From contig CALLLZ010000447.1 in assembly GCA_938008005.1 (NCBI GenBank), positions 1-14,861 of the forward strand: 14,861 bases of DNA, in the 5' to 3' direction. Positions within the stretch are counted from its first letter, which is position 1; each line of letters starts with the position of its first letter. The DNA comes from an uncultured Marinicella sp. (lineage in GTDB: Bacteria; Pseudomonadota; Gammaproteobacteria; Xanthomonadales; Marinicellaceae). The position numbers were made by a program, and so were the translations under genes. Below are positions 1 through 6,321 of the stretch, piece by piece. A model generated the notes under the pieces. It saw only the letters and a program-made list of their open reading frames with translations, was not told where the DNA came from and ran no database searches.

Positions 1-725
1 AATGAGCCTTGTTTAATCGCAGTTGATAAGCTGTCAATACTTGTTGTTACCGAGGCGATTGCAACCATTCTGGTGATTAATAAACGACTTCTAGCCAACA
101 CCATTCGCCAAAACTTGGCATCTTTTCTCCACTCAGATAAATAATCATTACTTGATTGATGGGTATATACATCAGTTAAGAAAATACGCTTAAGAGCTAA
201 AGTTGAACTGTATGGAATTAATGGCGAATCAAAATTCATTTGCGTGGCTTCTTGAAAACTTCTCAATTCAATCAATTCTCTATAACGCTGCAGCTGAGAA
301 ATTAAACGTTTATCGATAATTGGGTTATTGTTTATATCTTTTATCACGGCGGCTATACAGCCCTTTTCTGTTCTTGATTTACATGAATGGTATACGTTTT
401 TCCAGCTACTGTCTTCGCCACCAGCTAATTCATCCAGAGTTTCAGTGGTTAAATAGTCCAAACCTGTTTCGACAATTTGTTGATTTAAGTGGTCTCGAAC
501 CATTTGGGTGGCTGCTTTTAAACTTGGCCCCGATGAACTGTTTATAGCAATCAAAGCTGGGTAGGCATTGTTCTCTCTATAAGGCTCAGCTTTGATGTTT
601 TTAATCGCTGCAACTTCCGGTAACAAATCTTCATCAAAGATGGATAAATTAACCACTACCATGATGATGAGTAACAACGCTGCAAAGCTCAATAAGTAGA
701 ATAAGGTTTTTTTTATTTTGTTCAT
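1..725 (-). CDS. Membrane-anchored protein of unknown function (3' end beyond window)
   Basis: An open frame reads leftward from the ATG at 725 for 241 codons without a stop and leaves the window at base 1, so the C-terminus is missing. Residues 1-6 are basic (MNKIKK), followed by one strong hydrophobic segment (about 7-28), so it is probably an uncleaved signal anchor with the rest in the periplasm. The body is hydrophilic and helical, with two cysteines about ten residues apart near residues 115-125 (HSC and KGC) that could form a disulfide. I do not recognise a characterised domain. It is divergent from the ToxR/CadC-like regulator at 829 across a 103-bp gap, so it is a natural candidate target or partner of that regulator. 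Only a weak ribosome binding site (acgga) precedes the start. Coding status is strongly supported by the long open frame and membrane-protein composition; function is unknown. Confidence 0.8.
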   Translation of the reverse strand, partial: MNKIKKTLFYLLSFAALLLIIMVVVNLSIFDEDLLPEVAAIKNIKAEPYRENNAYPALIAINSSSGPSLKAATQMVRDHLNQQIVETGLDYLTTETLDELAGGEDSSWKNVYHSCKSRTEKGCIAAVIKDINNNPIIDKRLISQLQRYRELIELRSFQEATQMNFDSPLIPYSSTLALKRIFLTDVYTHQSSNDYLSEWRKDAKFWRMVLARSRLLITRMVAIASVTTSIDSLSTAIKQGS

Positions 726-751
726 GTTAATTGTCCGTGTTTTATTTTTTA

Positions 752-822
752 CAGGTGTTTATTGTGCTGTATTAGCTATTTATTCACCTGAGTAAAAGCT
801 GAGGAATGCCTGAGTACAGGTC
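752..822. promoter_or_regulatory. Divergent intergenic region with CCTGAGTA direct repeats, possible operator
   Basis: The 103-bp gap between the divergent genes contains two identical copies of CCTGAGTA at 787-794 and 809-816, start-to-start distance 22 bp, or about two helical turns. The second copy continues into CAGG, giving the imperfect dyad CCTG-AGTA-CAGG (809-820). A related half-site CAGGTG lies at 752-757 and is the reverse complement of CACCTG at 785-790. Winged-helix regulators of the OmpR/ToxR/CadC type commonly bind tandem direct repeats in phase with the helix, so these may be sites for the adjacent regulator. That function is inference; the repeats themselves are seen directly. 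Confidence 0.35.
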
Positions 823-828
823 AAATTT

Positions 829-1686
829 ATGCGTTCAAGTGCTAAACTGTGCGCCATGAATCAGGACATTAAACAATGCTTTTCTTCCGCCGGTTTAAAT
901 CTCAATACCAGCACAGGGGAAGTTTCAAACACCAATCAAAAACTGCGCTTGAGCCCGGTTAATTCACGGGTGCTTAACGTCCTGTTAAAAAATGCTGAGA
1001 AAGCGGTCAGTCGTCAGCAACTATTTGATCAAGTCTGGCCGAATCAAGTGATCAGCGATGATGCTTTAACACGCAGTATTTCAGATTTGCGCTCACAACT
1101 GAAAAACATGACCTCAACAGAACCCTTGATAGAAACCATCCCCAAGGTCGGTTATCGGTGGATGCCAGCCATTGAATCGAACCACATAAAAGCAGCAACC
1201 TCAGCGGAATCAAAGGCTTCGTTTTGGTCACAAAACTTGAAGCCTATGTTATTGGCTTTGGCGATATTATTGATGCTCACTTGGGGGTTGCTAGGTTGGT
1301 TGTTTTTTTTATCAAAACCCAGTGCCACACCAATAATAATACTGCCAACACAACACAATCATACCATCAACGCCACAAATCAGAATACCGATGTGACTAC
1401 ATGCTTGAAACAAGCTGTGATGGTACAAGATAACATGCAATACTTGTCAGCTTTTGCACTGGAATCTCATATCGGCAGCCCCTTCCCTTATTACAGTCAT
1501 GAGTTTGGTGTCCGGTGGTTTATTGAAAGCCAAATTATTCAAAAACAAGACAAAAATCACCTGCTCCTCAATTTAATAGACGCCAGAACGGCTATGGTTA
1601 TATACAGTCAACAGTTCTCTTTTAAACCAAACAAAGAATTCAAAACACATTGCGAAAAGTTTATTGCCTTTGTTGCTGAGCTTTAA
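829..1686 (+). CDS. CadC/ToxR-like transmembrane winged-helix transcriptional regulator
   Basis: Residues about 20-113 form an OmpR/PhoB-type winged helix (Trans_reg_C): LSPVNSRVLNVLL, SRQQLFDQVW, the recognition-helix region DDALTRSISDLRSQL, and the wing hairpin ending IETIPKVGYRW. A linker leads to one transmembrane helix (about 140-161), then a periplasmic domain of about 120 residues to the end. This is the CadC/ToxR one-component layout, in which the periplasmic domain senses and the cytoplasmic domain binds DNA. Two periplasmic cysteines (C192, C275) could form a redox- or fold-controlling disulfide, as known for CadC and ToxR. The periplasmic domain is too short to hold the TPR/PD40 repeats seen in many relatives. 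An internal ATG at 856 (residue 10) is an alternative start; neither has a strong ribosome binding site, though acagg lies 8 bases before 829. It is divergent from the membrane protein at 1-725. Confidence 0.88.
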   Translation: MRSSAKLCAMNQDIKQCFSSAGLNLNTSTGEVSNTNQKLRLSPVNSRVLNVLLKNAEKAVSRQQLFDQVWPNQVISDDALTRSISDLRSQLKNMTSTEPLIETIPKVGYRWMPAIESNHIKAATSAESKASFWSQNLKPMLLALAILLMLTWGLLGWLFFLSKPSATPIIILPTQHNHTINATNQNTDVTTCLKQAVMVQDNMQYLSAFALESHIGSPFPYYSHEFGVRWFIESQIIQKQDKNHLLLNLIDARTAMVIYSQQFSFKPNKEFKTHCEKFIAFVAEL

Positions 1687-1742
1687 ACATATCACACAAT
1701 TGTATTGATGACAGGCAGAGGGTTACTCAGTAAAATGTTTCA

Positions 1743-2165
1743 ATGAATAAAGAAAACTTTCAGATCCACCCGCGACTGTCCTCTGACAGTCATGAGTTAT
1801 TTGAATGGCAACATTGTCATATCCGGTTACATAAAAATGCCACCTTACCCTGGTTGATTATCATCCCTAAAACCGAGTTGGTTGAATTCCACGACCTGTC
1901 AATTGATTTACAATCAAAAGTCACTCATATCAGCCAAATAGCCAGCACCTATTTCAAAACAGAATGTGGTGCAGAGAAAATTAATTTTGCTGCAATTGGA
2001 AATGTTGTTCAGCAGCTGCACATCCATGTAATTGGCCGTCACACCAAAGATCCCTTGTGGCCTGATGTGGTTTGGGGTAATCCAATGCCAGAGAAAGCTT
2101 ATCCAAAAAAAGAACTTGATACCATCAAATTAGCTTTGATGAATCAACTTCACACGCCCTCATGA
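1743..2165 (+). CDS. HIT domain protein (Ap4A-hydrolase-like nucleotide hydrolase)
   Basis: This 140-residue protein has the size and layout of a single HIT domain. The signature is Q91-L-H93-I-H95-V-I, where the usual motif is H-x-H-x-H-x-x: the first histidine is glutamine. The middle histidine, which is the nucleophile in HINT and Fhit proteins, is kept as H93. Other conserved parts are LPWLIIIP (35-42), N81-x-A-x-x-GNVVQQ before the signature, and DPLWPDVVWG (about 103-112). From the family, the likely activity is hydrolysis of a dinucleoside polyphosphate or nucleoside phosphoramidate in the cytoplasm; the substrate cannot be read here. The Q-x-H-x-H form is, from memory, common in a proteobacterial HIT subgroup, so it need not mean inactivity. 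The last codons overlap the channel gene by ATGA, so the two are probably translated together. It follows the regulator gene by 56 bp. Confidence 0.88.
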   Translation: MNKENFQIHPRLSSDSHELFEWQHCHIRLHKNATLPWLIIIPKTELVEFHDLSIDLQSKVTHISQIASTYFKTECGAEKINFAAIGNVVQQLHIHVIGRHTKDPLWPDVVWGNPMPEKAYPKKELDTIKLALMNQLHTPS

Positions 2166-2590
2166 TCGCTTGGGCTTTTGTATTGAACATCACAGTAGTG
2201 GCCTTTGTGGTGCTGTTTCATTATGGTTTTTTGTATCAATTATCGAAACTCATTCCAAAAATCAACATCCAACCTCGCTTTACAATCTTACTGGGTGTTT
2301 TTGGTGCACTGGTTGCGCATACCATAGAAATTTGGGTCTTCGCCAGCGCTTATTATTTCCAGCTAGAAACAGGGGTTTTTGGTAGCTTAGAAGGTAATTT
2401 TGACAACAGTTGGTTGGATTGTGTCTATTTTTCCTTCACTTCATTCACTACTTTAGGTTTCGGTGACATTGTCCCTTTAGGCGACATCCGTTTTTTAGTG
2501 GGAATTGAATCTTTAACTGGCTTAGTTTTAATTACTTGGTCTGCTTCTTTTCTATTTTACGAAATGCAAAAATATTGGAGTACCCAATAG
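2162..2590 (+). CDS. Small potassium-channel-like membrane protein (ion channel family)
   Basis: The 142-residue protein has hydrophobic helices at about 4-28, 40-66 and 110-133. Between the last two lies a pore-loop sequence with the K+-channel selectivity-filter motif: SFTTLGFGD (94-102), matching the TxGxGD consensus. This fits the Ion_trans_2 (PF07885) pore module with one extra N-terminal helix, so a tetrameric inner-membrane cation channel is likely. There is no RCK/TrkA-N or cyclic-nucleotide domain, so no cytoplasmic gate is encoded in this chain. The start overlaps the HIT gene stop (ATGA), indicating translational coupling. Whether it conducts K+ specifically is inferred from the filter only. 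The 157 bp that follow are very AT-rich and hold no gene. Confidence 0.82.
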   Translation: MIAWAFVLNITVVAFVVLFHYGFLYQLSKLIPKINIQPRFTILLGVFGALVAHTIEIWVFASAYYFQLETGVFGSLEGNFDNSWLDCVYFSFTSFTTLGFGDIVPLGDIRFLVGIESLTGLVLITWSASFLFYEMQKYWSTQ

Positions 2591-2747
2591 TTTTCCAACC
2601 CTTAATTTATCAAATCTTTTAACCATAATAATTATTAAAACAAAGGTTGTTTTTTACATCGAAAAACTATTTATCTTAATTCTGTTGTGATTTTTTTTAC
2701 TGTCCAGAGTTCTTCTGTTAACAACTTTGAGTTTAGAAGAATAAAAT

Positions 2748-3518
2748 ATGGGGTTAAGAACAAAATTTAATTGGGTGGTGATCACTTGCCTTTTGATGGG
2801 CTTTTTCGCAATCTACTGGTTGCACCGCAACAACACGCTCATTCATACAGAAATGGACTTGCTCCATCAGGCAGAACAGTTGTTTCAAATCTCCGAATCA
2901 ATCAGAGCCTACAACTCAGAGGAAGTGTCGCCCTTGTTAAGCAATAACATTGAAGGTTTCACCCCTCAGTCAATCAGTTCCTATGCTGTTTCCAAAATTT
3001 TCATCAATGTGAATGAAAAAACACCCACAATATCCTACAAAGTAGCAATCGACAATTCTGAGATTCAACTGTATCAGCCAACAGTTTGGCAAAAAAACAT
3101 CATCAGTCAATTTCGCAACAACCCGAAACTACCTTTACTTACCGATAAAGTGGCCGATGCCAAAGGTTCTTTTTTGGTTTATGCCAAACCCATTTTTAGT
3201 GAGGCTGAAGTGAGTGGTGCAAAAATTATTCGCATTGACCAACAAGCAATTTTACAAGCTGTTAATGACAGCTTATTCAAATTCACCTTAATACTGGCTT
3301 TAATTTTTATCATCATCGTGTTGGTGATTAACCTGATGCTACACACACTGGTTCTCAAACCCATCAAAAAACTCACATCACAGGCAGAAAAGATCAGTCA
3401 AGGCGAAGCTGACAGTGAAGAGTTGGTCATTACCGGCAAAGATGAAATTAATCGAATTGCAATGGCATTCAATCGCATGCAAAGAAGTTTGAAGGCTGCC
3501 ATGAGTATGCTGAGCTGA
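2748..3518 (+). CDS. Membrane sensor with Tll0287-like periplasmic domain and HAMP, no output domain
   Basis: The protein has a transmembrane helix at about 9-26, a periplasmic domain (about 27-172), a second transmembrane helix (about 177-200), and a HAMP domain (LKPIKKLTSQAEKISQGE through DEINRIAMAFNRMQRSL) ending a few residues before the C-terminus. The periplasmic part resembles the Tll0287-like (DUF3365) sensor fold: an early 'Ir.Yn.eeV.PLL' segment, 'F.P.S..S.AVskIF', and a late 'F..NP.LPLL....GSFLVYAKPIF'. In many members the last segment is followed by a haem-binding CxxCH; here it is absent and the only cysteine, C14, is in the membrane helix. With no kinase, cyclase or methyl-accepting domain, it must signal through a partner. 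The Ser/Thr kinase gene starts 3 bp after its stop, which makes that kinase the obvious candidate. The start has an agaagaa purine stretch upstream. The domain call is moderate; the TM-sensor-TM-HAMP layout is firm. Confidence 0.78.
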   Translation: MGLRTKFNWVVITCLLMGFFAIYWLHRNNTLIHTEMDLLHQAEQLFQISESIRAYNSEEVSPLLSNNIEGFTPQSISSYAVSKIFINVNEKTPTISYKVAIDNSEIQLYQPTVWQKNIISQFRNNPKLPLLTDKVADAKGSFLVYAKPIFSEAEVSGAKIIRIDQQAILQAVNDSLFKFTLILALIFIIIVLVINLMLHTLVLKPIKKLTSQAEKISQGEADSEELVITGKDEINRIAMAFNRMQRSLKAAMSMLS

Positions 3519-3521
3519 ATC

Positions 3522-4649
3522 ATGACAACGCCACTAAAAAACATCAATAAATATCAGATAAAAGGCACCTTAGGCCAAGGTGCGATGGGCGTGGTTTATT
3601 TAGGCTATGATGAACAAATCGACCGAAAGGTTGCCATCAAAACCATAGCACCTAGCCACACCAGTACCACCGTCTCTCAAAACCATGGACAACGTTTTGT
3701 ACAAGAAGCCAAACTACTGGCCAAGTGTAACCACCCTAACATTGTCAGTATTCTAGACTTTGGTCAACAAGATCAAATGGCCTATATGGTTATGGAATAT
3801 GTCAATGGACCCAATTTAAAAGAACTTTTAAATCAAACAAGAGGCTTTTCTTTAAAAGCTGTTTTATCGATGTTTGTTCAAACCGCCAAAGCGCTCAATG
3901 CGGCTCACCAACACCAAATCATTCACCGAGACCTCAAACCTGAGAACATTTTATTGGCCGATAAAAAAACCTTGAAACTTACCGACTTTGGGATTGCCAA
4001 AGATGATGACAGTGACCTAATGACCCAAATTGGTGTTACTGTCGGTACTCCTAAATACATGGCTCCCGAACAAATGTTTGGTTCCGATGAATTAGGACCT
4101 TATACGGACATTTATAGCTTGTTTGTTATTCTATTTGAACTGTTGTCACACGTTTCCGACCAGCACAAATACGAACTTGCTCCGATTCCATTTGCTGAAG
4201 ATTTGGCCAAACACAACCAATTTAAAACAGACACTTTAGTACCCACCTTGATGCATAATTTCTTGTCTAAAGGGCTCAGCGTTTCATATCTTGATCGTTA
4301 TTCCAGTTCTGCAGAAGTGCTGCATGATTTGAAACCTATATTACATTCATTAAAGTCTCAAGTCGACTTAAATGAACAAACCAAACCAGCAGAAACTGAT
4401 GCCACATCTGGTTTTTTCACGACTGGAACAGTGGTAACCCAATCTGACAAAGACTGGGCCTTAGATGACGATCATTTTTCTGCCATCCGCACTCATCTGT
4501 CTGATTTAATTGGTCCAATGGCCGATTTTATTTTGACCAATGCACTTAAAAACAGTCGTACCCAAGATCAATTTATCATGCTCATTGCAGAAAAATTGGA
4601 TTCGCAGTCTGTCAGGGACTCCTTCATTGATCGCTGGCGCAACATTTAA
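3522..4649 (+). CDS. Soluble Hanks-type Ser/Thr protein kinase with C-terminal IGPMA-type domain
   Basis: Residues about 11-275 form a complete eukaryotic-like kinase: glycine loop GQGAMG (18-23), ATP-binding K40 in VAIK, E62 in the C-helix region, catalytic loop HRDLKPEN (135-142), DFG (155-157), activation segment ending GTPKYMAPE (175-183), and D196 in TDIYSL. All catalytic residues are present, so it should be active. No transmembrane helix follows, unlike PknB/PrkC-type receptors. After a linker (about 278-315) comes a C-terminal domain (about 318-372) with LSDLIGPMADFIL, QFIMLIAEKL and RDSFIDRW. I recall this as a small helical domain attached to bacterial kinases and adenylate cyclases (possibly DUF8082). 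It sits between two HAMP-bearing membrane proteins, 3 bp after one and 12 bp before the other, so it is probably controlled by them in trans. The start lacks a clear ribosome binding site and is likely coupled to the upstream stop. Confidence 0.93.
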   Translation: MTTPLKNINKYQIKGTLGQGAMGVVYLGYDEQIDRKVAIKTIAPSHTSTTVSQNHGQRFVQEAKLLAKCNHPNIVSILDFGQQDQMAYMVMEYVNGPNLKELLNQTRGFSLKAVLSMFVQTAKALNAAHQHQIIHRDLKPENILLADKKTLKLTDFGIAKDDDSDLMTQIGVTVGTPKYMAPEQMFGSDELGPYTDIYSLFVILFELLSHVSDQHKYELAPIPFAEDLAKHNQFKTDTLVPTLMHNFLSKGLSVSYLDRYSSSAEVLHDLKPILHSLKSQVDLNEQTKPAETDATSGFFTTGTVVTQSDKDWALDDDHFSAIRTHLSDLIGPMADFILTNALKNSRTQDQFIMLIAEKLDSQSVRDSFIDRWRNI

Positions 4650-4661
4650 AGAGAAAAACAC

Positions 4662-5903
4662 ATGAAATTTGGACTCAATCAAAAGATGATTACCGCTGGA
4701 GCCTTGGTCTTGATTGCCATATTTGCAATCTTGTGGTTCAGCAACCGCTCTATCACTCAATTGTCTGCAGATATAACACTGTCACAAAAAATGAGCCAGC
4801 TGCAACAGCTCACTACTTTAATTAAAGACCAGTCAACCCAATACAGTGAAAATGCACCTCGCGACTACGAATCTTATAATCGAGACTTAAAGGTATACTT
4901 CACCGGTTTAAAAGAACACCTGTCTCAGTTAGACAGTCTGATCAACAATGCTGCGCACAGCTATTACAACCGCAACACTTCCACCAACTTATTGATTGAT
5001 GGTATGTTGATTGAAAAAAACAACCAAGCTTTTGCTCAAATGCAACAACTTCACCAAACTTTTTCGCAAGGTTTTGAAGAACAAATTGGCGACAATCCTG
5101 AAGAACCCCGACTCGAATGGGGAAACAATTATTTATTAAGTGATGAGGCGGGACTATTCAGCCAGGTTGCCACCACTCATATGAATTTTGAAGACTTGGT
5201 GGCAGCACAACGTCAAGCCACCGTTAACTATAACTGGCTAGCCATAGGACTGATTGGTGGTTTATTCGTTTTGATGATTATTTGGTTTAATCAAACCATT
5301 GTTAAGCGAGTAATCGGGGTAGCTAAAGCCTGTCGAGAAGTTACATTAGGAAATTACGGCTTAAAAATAAAGGATACGAGTGATGACGAAATAGGTCAGT
5401 TAATCGGTGACTTTAATCAATTATCCGGACGCTCCAAAAGCATCCTCTCTATCCTCAACCAACTACAGCAAGCTCCCAGTAAGCAAGCTGCTTTGGAAGT
5501 GGTAAGAACTGAATCACAAACCATAGTAAACGTATCTAATGTCTACTTTTTAGCGCCAAAAAAAGACAGTTATGCCGTTGAGTTGATTGCCTCCAACCAG
5601 TCTCAAAAAGGCTTGCTAGGCAAAACCTTGATACCTACTGATAGCGCCATTGCTGGTATCGAAAACCAGGACCATATTTACTTAGAGGATGTGCTTTCGC
5701 ACACCATACAAAATGACCAAGCCCATTTTGCCAAATACTTGTTAAATCAAGTTAATGCCAATGCTGTCTTAGTCATTCGGCTTAAAAAGCTTCACAAAAC
5801 AGGCTTACTGTTGTTTACCAAGAACAGCAAACATGGCTTTGATGAATCACACATTCAAAGCCTGCTCAGCCTCGCCCCTTTATTTTCAGACTCATTGTTA
5901 TAA
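4662..5903 (+). CDS. Membrane sensor with periplasmic helical domain, HAMP and C-terminal GAF-like domain
   Basis: An N-terminal transmembrane helix (about 8-27) is followed by a helical periplasmic domain (about 28-190) rich in Q, S and N with many leucine-spaced segments, consistent with a four-helix-bundle sensor. A second helix (about 192-212) leads into a HAMP domain (about 213-265: VIGVAKACREVTLGNYGLKIK, then DDEIGQLIGDFNQLS). A GAF-like region follows (about 275-410: APSKQAALEVV, NVSNVYFLAP, KTLIPTDSAIAGI, ANAVLVIRLKK, GLLLFTK, and the closing helix). The protein stops there: no histidine kinase, GGDEF, phosphatase or methyl-accepting domain is present. It starts 12 bp after the kinase gene with agagaaa as ribosome binding site, so it belongs to the same operon. 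The likely role is to convey a periplasmic or GAF-ligand signal to the soluble kinase, or to be its substrate; this is inference. The GAF assignment is from pattern and is moderate. Confidence 0.78.
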   Translation: MKFGLNQKMITAGALVLIAIFAILWFSNRSITQLSADITLSQKMSQLQQLTTLIKDQSTQYSENAPRDYESYNRDLKVYFTGLKEHLSQLDSLINNAAHSYYNRNTSTNLLIDGMLIEKNNQAFAQMQQLHQTFSQGFEEQIGDNPEEPRLEWGNNYLLSDEAGLFSQVATTHMNFEDLVAAQRQATVNYNWLAIGLIGGLFVLMIIWFNQTIVKRVIGVAKACREVTLGNYGLKIKDTSDDEIGQLIGDFNQLSGRSKSILSILNQLQQAPSKQAALEVVRTESQTIVNVSNVYFLAPKKDSYAVELIASNQSQKGLLGKTLIPTDSAIAGIENQDHIYLEDVLSHTIQNDQAHFAKYLLNQVNANAVLVIRLKKLHKTGLLLFTKNSKHGFDESHIQSLLSLAPLFSDSLL

Positions 5904-5912
5904 AAAAACATG

Positions 5913-5967
5913 GTTCTAATCTCAGCGATTAAACAGCACAACTGGTATGACTTGATTAGAACTTTTT
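5913..5967 (+). terminator. Possible terminator of the kinase operon
   Basis: GTTCTAATC (5913-5921) pairs perfectly with GATTAGAAC (5954-5962), and TTTTT follows at 5963-5967. The stem is AT-rich and the loop is 32 nt, so it is weaker than a typical intrinsic terminator. Its position 10 bp after the last stop of the operon supports the call. The remainder of the 210-bp gap up to 6113 shows nothing else I can name. Confidence 0.35.
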
Positions 5968-6113
5968 AACTGATTCAATTTGGCTGATACTAAACTTTGA
6001 GACCAAGAGATCGCGATAACTAAATTTGTTCAGAAAAAACTGGGTTACAGCCATAAGTAAAGGCAATTAACACACCATCTGTTGTTGTAACTTACTTAAC
6101 AAAAAGGTTAAAT

Positions 6114-6305
6114 ATGGTCATGAAGACCTTCGGTTTAATCACCTTTTTAATTTTGCTATCAGCCCAATATGGTGCTGAAGAAGTTATTTCATCTTTCCAC
6201 AGTGACATCGAAATCACTCAAAGTGGTCATCCGCAGGCTCCTCAAGTAGCTCATCTTGCGGTGGCTGTTAAGTTAGAATCAATAAATATGAACAAGTTAT
6301 TCTAA
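6114..6305 (+). CDS. Short ORF with signal peptide, probable stub of a DUF2207 membrane protein
   Basis: The frame encodes 63 residues, with AAAGG 6 bases before the ATG as a good ribosome binding site; a second ATG lies at 6120. Residues 1-21 look like a signal peptide (MKTFGLITFLILLSAQYGAEE). The next stretch, EEVISSFHSDIEITQSG, closely resembles the start of mature DUF2207 (PF09972) proteins, which are normally several hundred residues long. After that the similarity ends, and the tail (HPQAPQVAHLAVAV...) looks unstructured. In the +2 frame, 6227-6271 encodes a Ser/Gly/Cys-rich run ending CGGC-stop, reminiscent of the Gly/Ser-rich C-terminus of DUF2207 proteins. An internal deletion joining both ends of an old gene would explain this. 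It could instead be a real small secreted protein. The AraC gene starts 16 bp downstream and may be co-transcribed. Confidence 0.45.
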   Translation: MVMKTFGLITFLILLSAQYGAEEVISSFHSDIEITQSGHPQAPQVAHLAVAVKLESINMNKLF

Positions 6306-6321
6306 TGGATATTTTCACAGA

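Noticed and set aside
320..547. Plus-strand open frame of 75 codons
   Set aside because: It is antisense to the long minus-strand membrane-protein gene (1-725), has no ribosome binding site and no protein-like pattern.
2610..2640. AT-only dyad AATAATTATT flanked by TTTTAA/TTAAAA after the channel gene
   Set aside because: It has no GC pairs and would form a very unstable hairpin; it fits the background of an AT-rich gap.
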